From IMG/VR virus record IMGVR_UViG_3300009374_000043, positions 1 through 22,291 of that record: a DNA stretch of 22,291 bases. One strand, written 5' to 3'. Source of the stretch: a virus. Below, one piece after another: positions 20,303 to 22,291 of the stretch; the first letter of the stretch is position 1, and each line of letters starts with the position of its first letter. The translations under genes were made by a program, and so were the position numbers. The notes beneath the pieces were generated by a model that saw only the letters and a program-made list of their open reading frames with translations, was not told the DNA's origin and did no database searches.

Positions 20303-20596
20303 ATGCAAAACACAACACTAAAACAGCAATTACAAATGTCAATCACTTTAGCTTGTCTTAAGGATGAGAACAAATTTGAAGATGGTGATATTAACTGGAA
20401 TTATGTAGATGCAGATGTTACAATGGACTACCCTAATGCTCCTAATGATTTAATTGTTGAATTACTTAATAAGACTGCTGATGAATACTATAAAACAATT
20501 GGTAGAAATAAAGCTGAATCAACAGCATTAAGAAATATTGACTTTACATCTGGTATGGTTGAATGTAAAGATGGTTCAGGTTGGGTGGTAGCTTAA
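20303..20596 (+). CDS. Hypothetical protein, 97 aa
   Basis: The start at 20303 is supported by AAGGAG at 20290-20295; the frame upstream is promoter. The soluble 97-residue protein begins MQNTTLKQQLQMSITLACLK, is acidic in its middle (DGDINWNYVDADVTMDYPN), and ends GMVECKDGSGWVVA. It carries two Cys and no signal. The family is not recognised. It is the first gene of an early unit, which in phages is often host-takeover or anti-defence, but this is positional inference only. Confidence 0.75.
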   Translation: MQNTTLKQQLQMSITLACLKDENKFEDGDINWNYVDADVTMDYPNAPNDLIVELLNKTADEYYKTIGRNKAESTALRNIDFTSGMVECKDGSGWVVA

Positions 20597-20597
20597 T

Positions 20598-21176
20598 ATG
20601 AAAGATAATATTATTTTAGTAGATTGTGACGGTGTCCTATTAGATTGGGAACCATATTTTTATAACTGGCTTAAAGAGAAGCATGGATTAGAAATTCAAA
20701 ATCCAAAGGAATATAATGTAGGAAAGGCCTTAGGTATCCAGCCTCATGAAGGTAAACGATTGGTTGAAGCATTCAACTCTTCAGTTCATATGTCTAATCT
20801 TGGCCCTCTTCGTGATGCAGTTAAATATGTACGTAAGTTATATACAGATCATGGTTATCGTTTCCATGTAATTACTTCTCAAACAAGTGATGAAGCGGCA
20901 AGGGAATTTCGTAGGTATAATCTTAATAAGTTATTTGGTGCTGAAGTGTTTGAAGGATTTACTATTCTTAATCAAGGTGAAGATAAAGATAAAGAACTTG
21001 ATAAGTGGAAAGACTCAGGTTGTTACTGGGTAGAAGATAAGCCTGCTAATTATGAGGCTGGTGAGGAACGTGGATTAACACCTATTCTGATGGGTCATGT
21101 CCACAACGATGGTTACAAAGGAAATGTTCTTTGGAACTGGGGTGAAATTTATAATAAAATAACAGGAGAAGTGTAA
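20598..21176 (+). CDS. HAD-family phosphatase / 5'-nucleotidase-like
   Basis: The 192-residue protein opens IILVDCDGVLLDW, HAD motif I with the DxDG nucleophile pair (Asp9 and Asp11). HVITSQTSDEA provides motif II (Ser/Thr). The acidic motif IV WVEDKPANYEAG follows, with a Lys-containing region before it. The cap is small. Phage and bacterial relatives include 5'(3')-deoxyribonucleotidases. The substrate is uncertain; a nucleotide monophosphate is most likely in this context. Confidence 0.82.
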   Translation: MKDNIILVDCDGVLLDWEPYFYNWLKEKHGLEIQNPKEYNVGKALGIQPHEGKRLVEAFNSSVHMSNLGPLRDAVKYVRKLYTDHGYRFHVITSQTSDEAAREFRRYNLNKLFGAEVFEGFTILNQGEDKDKELDKWKDSGCYWVEDKPANYEAGEERGLTPILMGHVHNDGYKGNVLWNWGEIYNKITGEV

Positions 21177-21280
21177 TGGATACAGTTAGTATGTTAGTTG
21201 GAGCTTTTATTGGAATGGTATCGGTTGTGGTGTCAATGATGATTGTTGGTGTTGAAATGCAATATAAGGAAAAGAAATGA
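21176..21280 (+). CDS. Tiny membrane protein, 34 aa
   Basis: The first base of the ATG is the last base of the previous stop. The product MDTVSMLVGAFIGMVSVVVS... has one hydrophobic helix of about 22 residues and a basic tail (QYKEKK), so it is a single-pass membrane peptide. It is the first of three overlapping small membrane ORFs. Confidence 0.5.
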   Translation: MDTVSMLVGAFIGMVSVVVSMMIVGVEMQYKEKK

Positions 21281-21402
21281 TAGATCAAATGACAGTATTA
21301 TTTTTGGTAGGCTTTGCTATGGCAACCGGATTTTGGATGGGTTCTATGCATGAGTCATCTAAAGATTTACATAAAAGAATAAAGGAACAAAAAGGATGTT
21401 AG
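21277..21402 (+). CDS. Tiny membrane protein, 41 aa
   Basis: Starts by ATGA overlap with the previous ORF. One hydrophobic helix (TVLFLVGFAMATGFWMG) is followed by a basic, helical tail ending KEQKGC. Its function is unknown. Confidence 0.5.
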   Translation: MIDQMTVLFLVGFAMATGFWMGSMHESSKDLHKRIKEQKGC

Positions 21403-21530
21403 AATATTATCAATGGTATATTGTAGCCGCCTTTATGATTATTTCATATTATATTGGGGTTGCCTCTGGGATTAATCAGACAACACAAGAAGTGATAGAC
21501 ATAATCGAACATGAAGAACGAAAAAAGTAG
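21396..21530 (+). CDS. Tiny membrane protein, 44 aa
   Basis: Overlaps the previous ORF by seven bases. The helix YIVAAFMIISYYIGVASG is followed by a charged tail (EVIDIIEHEERKK). This is the same architecture as the two preceding ORFs, and the three may act on or in the membrane together. No family is recognised. Confidence 0.5.
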   Translation: MLEYYQWYIVAAFMIISYYIGVASGINQTTQEVIDIIEHEERKK

Positions 21531-21544
21531 ATAGCTCCGCTTTT

Positions 21545-21613
21545 CCCGATGTTTAGTGATATGAGCTTAGCTGAAAAACTGCTAAGAGGTACTTCACTAA
21601 AATCGGGTTTTTT
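21545..21613 (+). terminator. Rho-independent terminator with long bulged stem
   Basis: CCCGAT plus TTTAGTGA (with one bulged G at 21551) pairs with TCACTAAA plus ATCGGG at 21594-21607, 14 pairs. Six T follow at 21608-21613. An inner hairpin CTTAGC/GCTAAG (21566-21571 with 21581-21586) sits inside. This is a strong end for the 20303-21530 unit, though larger than a simple terminator. Confidence 0.85.
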
Positions 21614-21614
21614 A

Positions 21615-21622
21615 TATAAATA
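21615..21622 (+). promoter_or_regulatory. Late promoter box TATAAATA, distal copy
   Basis: Exact box directly after the T-run of the terminator, in a very AT-rich stretch where chance matches are likely. It reads into the 21697 gene. Confidence 0.4.
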
Positions 21623-21648
21623 TATATTAACATATAATAATATAGTTA

Positions 21649-21656
21649 TATAAATA
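21649..21656 (+). promoter_or_regulatory. Late promoter box TATAAATA, proximal copy
   Basis: Exact box 48 bases upstream of the small secreted protein at 21697, which has a clear TAGGAG ribosome site. The distance suits a T4-type late leader. Confidence 0.6.
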
Positions 21657-21696
21657 AAATAAACAAGAGGATTTACAACAATATAGGAGAACAATT

Positions 21697-21885
21697 ATGT
21701 TCAAATTTTTAATAGCAATGATGTTTACAACATCAATCTTTGCGTGTAACTTAACACAAGAAGAAAAAGATAAGAAAGCAAGTAATGGCATGTGGTCTGA
21801 GTATTCATTCCCAGTGGATGAAAAGTCAAAGACTCAAGCATATAATATCACAAATGGTTTTTGGGAGAGTGTAAAATGGGATTAA
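21697..21885 (+). CDS. Small exported protein, possible lipoprotein, 62 aa
   Basis: The N-terminus MFKFLIAMMFTTSIFAC is a signal-peptide-like hydrophobic helix ending in a Cys17 within IFAC, a loose lipobox. The mature part is short, acidic and Lys-rich. TAGGAG precedes the start at a good distance, and late boxes lie upstream. The family is not recognised. An entericidin-like or superinfection-exclusion lipoprotein is conceivable. Confidence 0.65.
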   Translation: MFKFLIAMMFTTSIFACNLTQEEKDKKASNGMWSEYSFPVDEKSKTQAYNITNGFWESVKWD

Positions 21886-21989
21886 GAGATAACTTAAACG
21901 TAGTGTATGCTGCTTGGAAGATGAATTGTCCAGGCCCTAGATTATACAGATGGATTAAGAACCATCTTGCAAACTTAGATTCAAAGTAG
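21876..21989 (+). CDS. Small hypothetical protein, 37 aa
   Basis: The frame MGLRDNLNVVYAAWKMNCPG... is basic, contains no clear membrane helix, and overlaps the previous ORF by 10 bases. It is supported only by the overlap pattern. Confidence 0.45.
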   Translation: MGLRDNLNVVYAAWKMNCPGPRLYRWIKNHLANLDSK

Positions 21990-21990
21990 T

Positions 21991-22113
21991 ATGGAATTAT
22001 ATATTATTAACGGGATAATGTTAATGGCGGTTTTATTTGGCATTTACATTACCCAAGCTGATAGAAACTTTTTCTGTCAGAAAATGTGGAGTAAACTATG
22101 GGACAAAAAATGA
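21991..22113 (+). CDS. Small membrane protein, 40 aa
   Basis: It begins one base after the previous stop. The helix LYIINGIMLMAVLFGIYIT spans the membrane, followed by a basic, aromatic tail. The stop overlaps the next ATG (ATGA). Confidence 0.5.
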   Translation: MELYIINGIMLMAVLFGIYITQADRNFFCQKMWSKLWDKK

Positions 22114-22291
22114 AAGGTGTATTAATCGCAATAGCATTATGGACAGGGTTAATTCTATTCGGTAATAATGCCCGTGCACAAGTAACAATGGATGTTGATA
22201 AATGGAATGGTCCATCTGGTACATATAGATGTGTTAATACTAGATCATGTTGGTTATTATATAGAGCAGCTGAAGCAAGAGGTGACACTTA
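22110..22291 (+). CDS. Exported protein, 5' part only
   Basis: The start at 22110 (ATGA overlap with the preceding stop) gives a signal peptide MKGVLIAIALWTGLILFGNN ending ARA|Q, a standard cleavage site; an in-frame ATG at 22098 adds four residues. The visible mature part (VTMDVDKWNGPSGTYRCVNT...) has two Cys that could form a disulfide in the periplasm. It continues beyond the window, so the family cannot be judged. Confidence 0.65.
   Translation, partial: MKGVLIAIALWTGLILFGNNARAQVTMDVDKWNGPSGTYRCVNTRSCWLLYRAAEARGDT

Noticed and set aside
21545-21613. Known riboswitch class such as preQ1, SAM or glutamine
   Set aside because: No consensus core of these classes could be matched by eye, and the T-run makes a terminator the simpler call.
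1-22291. CRISPR arrays, insertion sequences, integrase or attachment sites
   Set aside because: No regularly spaced repeats, transposase-like frames or terminal inverted repeats were seen.

Overview
The window is an AT-rich, densely packed stretch of a T4-like myovirus genome. Every convincing gene is on the + strand, and many stop/start codons overlap as ATGA. The T4-type core proteins are UvsX recombinase (3' part), gp41 helicase, RNase H, NrdA/NrdB and a glutaredoxin. Around them are small genes and proteins of the kind seen in marine T4-like phages of cyanobacteria and SAR11. The best host clue is a circularly permuted tmRNA gene, a format typical of Alphaproteobacteria and also found in some cyanobacteria and betaproteobacteria. 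I infer a marine alphaproteobacterial host, possibly SAR11, but the sequence does not prove it.

Layout. Positions 1-2694 carry replication and nucleotide genes (uvsX, gp41, thyX, one small ORF). Positions 2709-3599 are a separate unit: a sigma70-like promoter and a secreted lipoprotein resembling heparinase-type polysaccharide lyases. Positions 3602-4540 hold small overlapping genes ending in a MazG-like pyrophosphohydrolase. Positions 4536-8603 are a late-type cassette of five consecutive genes that begins behind a TATAAATA late promoter. All five proteins start with a 10-12 residue leader ending in L/I-x-E followed by G, A or N. That is the form of the T4 capsid-targeting sequence cleaved by the gp21 prohead protease. 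The products are a candidate PD-(D/E)XK nuclease, a P-loop kinase, a small basic protein, a ligase-like nucleotidyltransferase and a HxGH-type nucleotidyltransferase. They are candidates for enzymes packaged in the capsid and injected with the DNA. Positions 8608-9675 hold a Lys-rich small protein and two conserved hypothetical genes.

Positions 9679-14436 are a deoxynucleotide operon: nrdA, a TusE/DsrC-like gene, a small membrane protein with tandem early and late promoters, the permuted tmRNA (tag ANANTYSLAA), nrdB and glutaredoxin. Positions 14426-16581 hold a zinc-ribbon ORF, a GIY-YIG nuclease, RNase H and small conserved genes. Positions 16587-18784 are two tandem diverged paralogues of unknown function. 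Positions 18787-20179 hold a PD-(D/E)XK exonuclease that is probably translated from a leaderless mRNA, a ClpP-like protease and a Cys-rich mini-protein. Positions 20237-22291 hold another sigma70-like unit, a HAD phosphatase, a string of tiny membrane or secreted proteins, a long terminator hairpin and two late promoters.

Regulation. Five host-type promoters share -35 TTTACT (TTAACA in one) and -10 TATAAT at 17-18 bp, four of them with the same flanking bases. A separate set of TATAAATA boxes marks T4-like late transcription. Taken together, the early and middle units make nucleotides, degrade or repair nucleic acid and adjust host proteostasis and translation (tmRNA, ClpP). The late units supply virion proteins.
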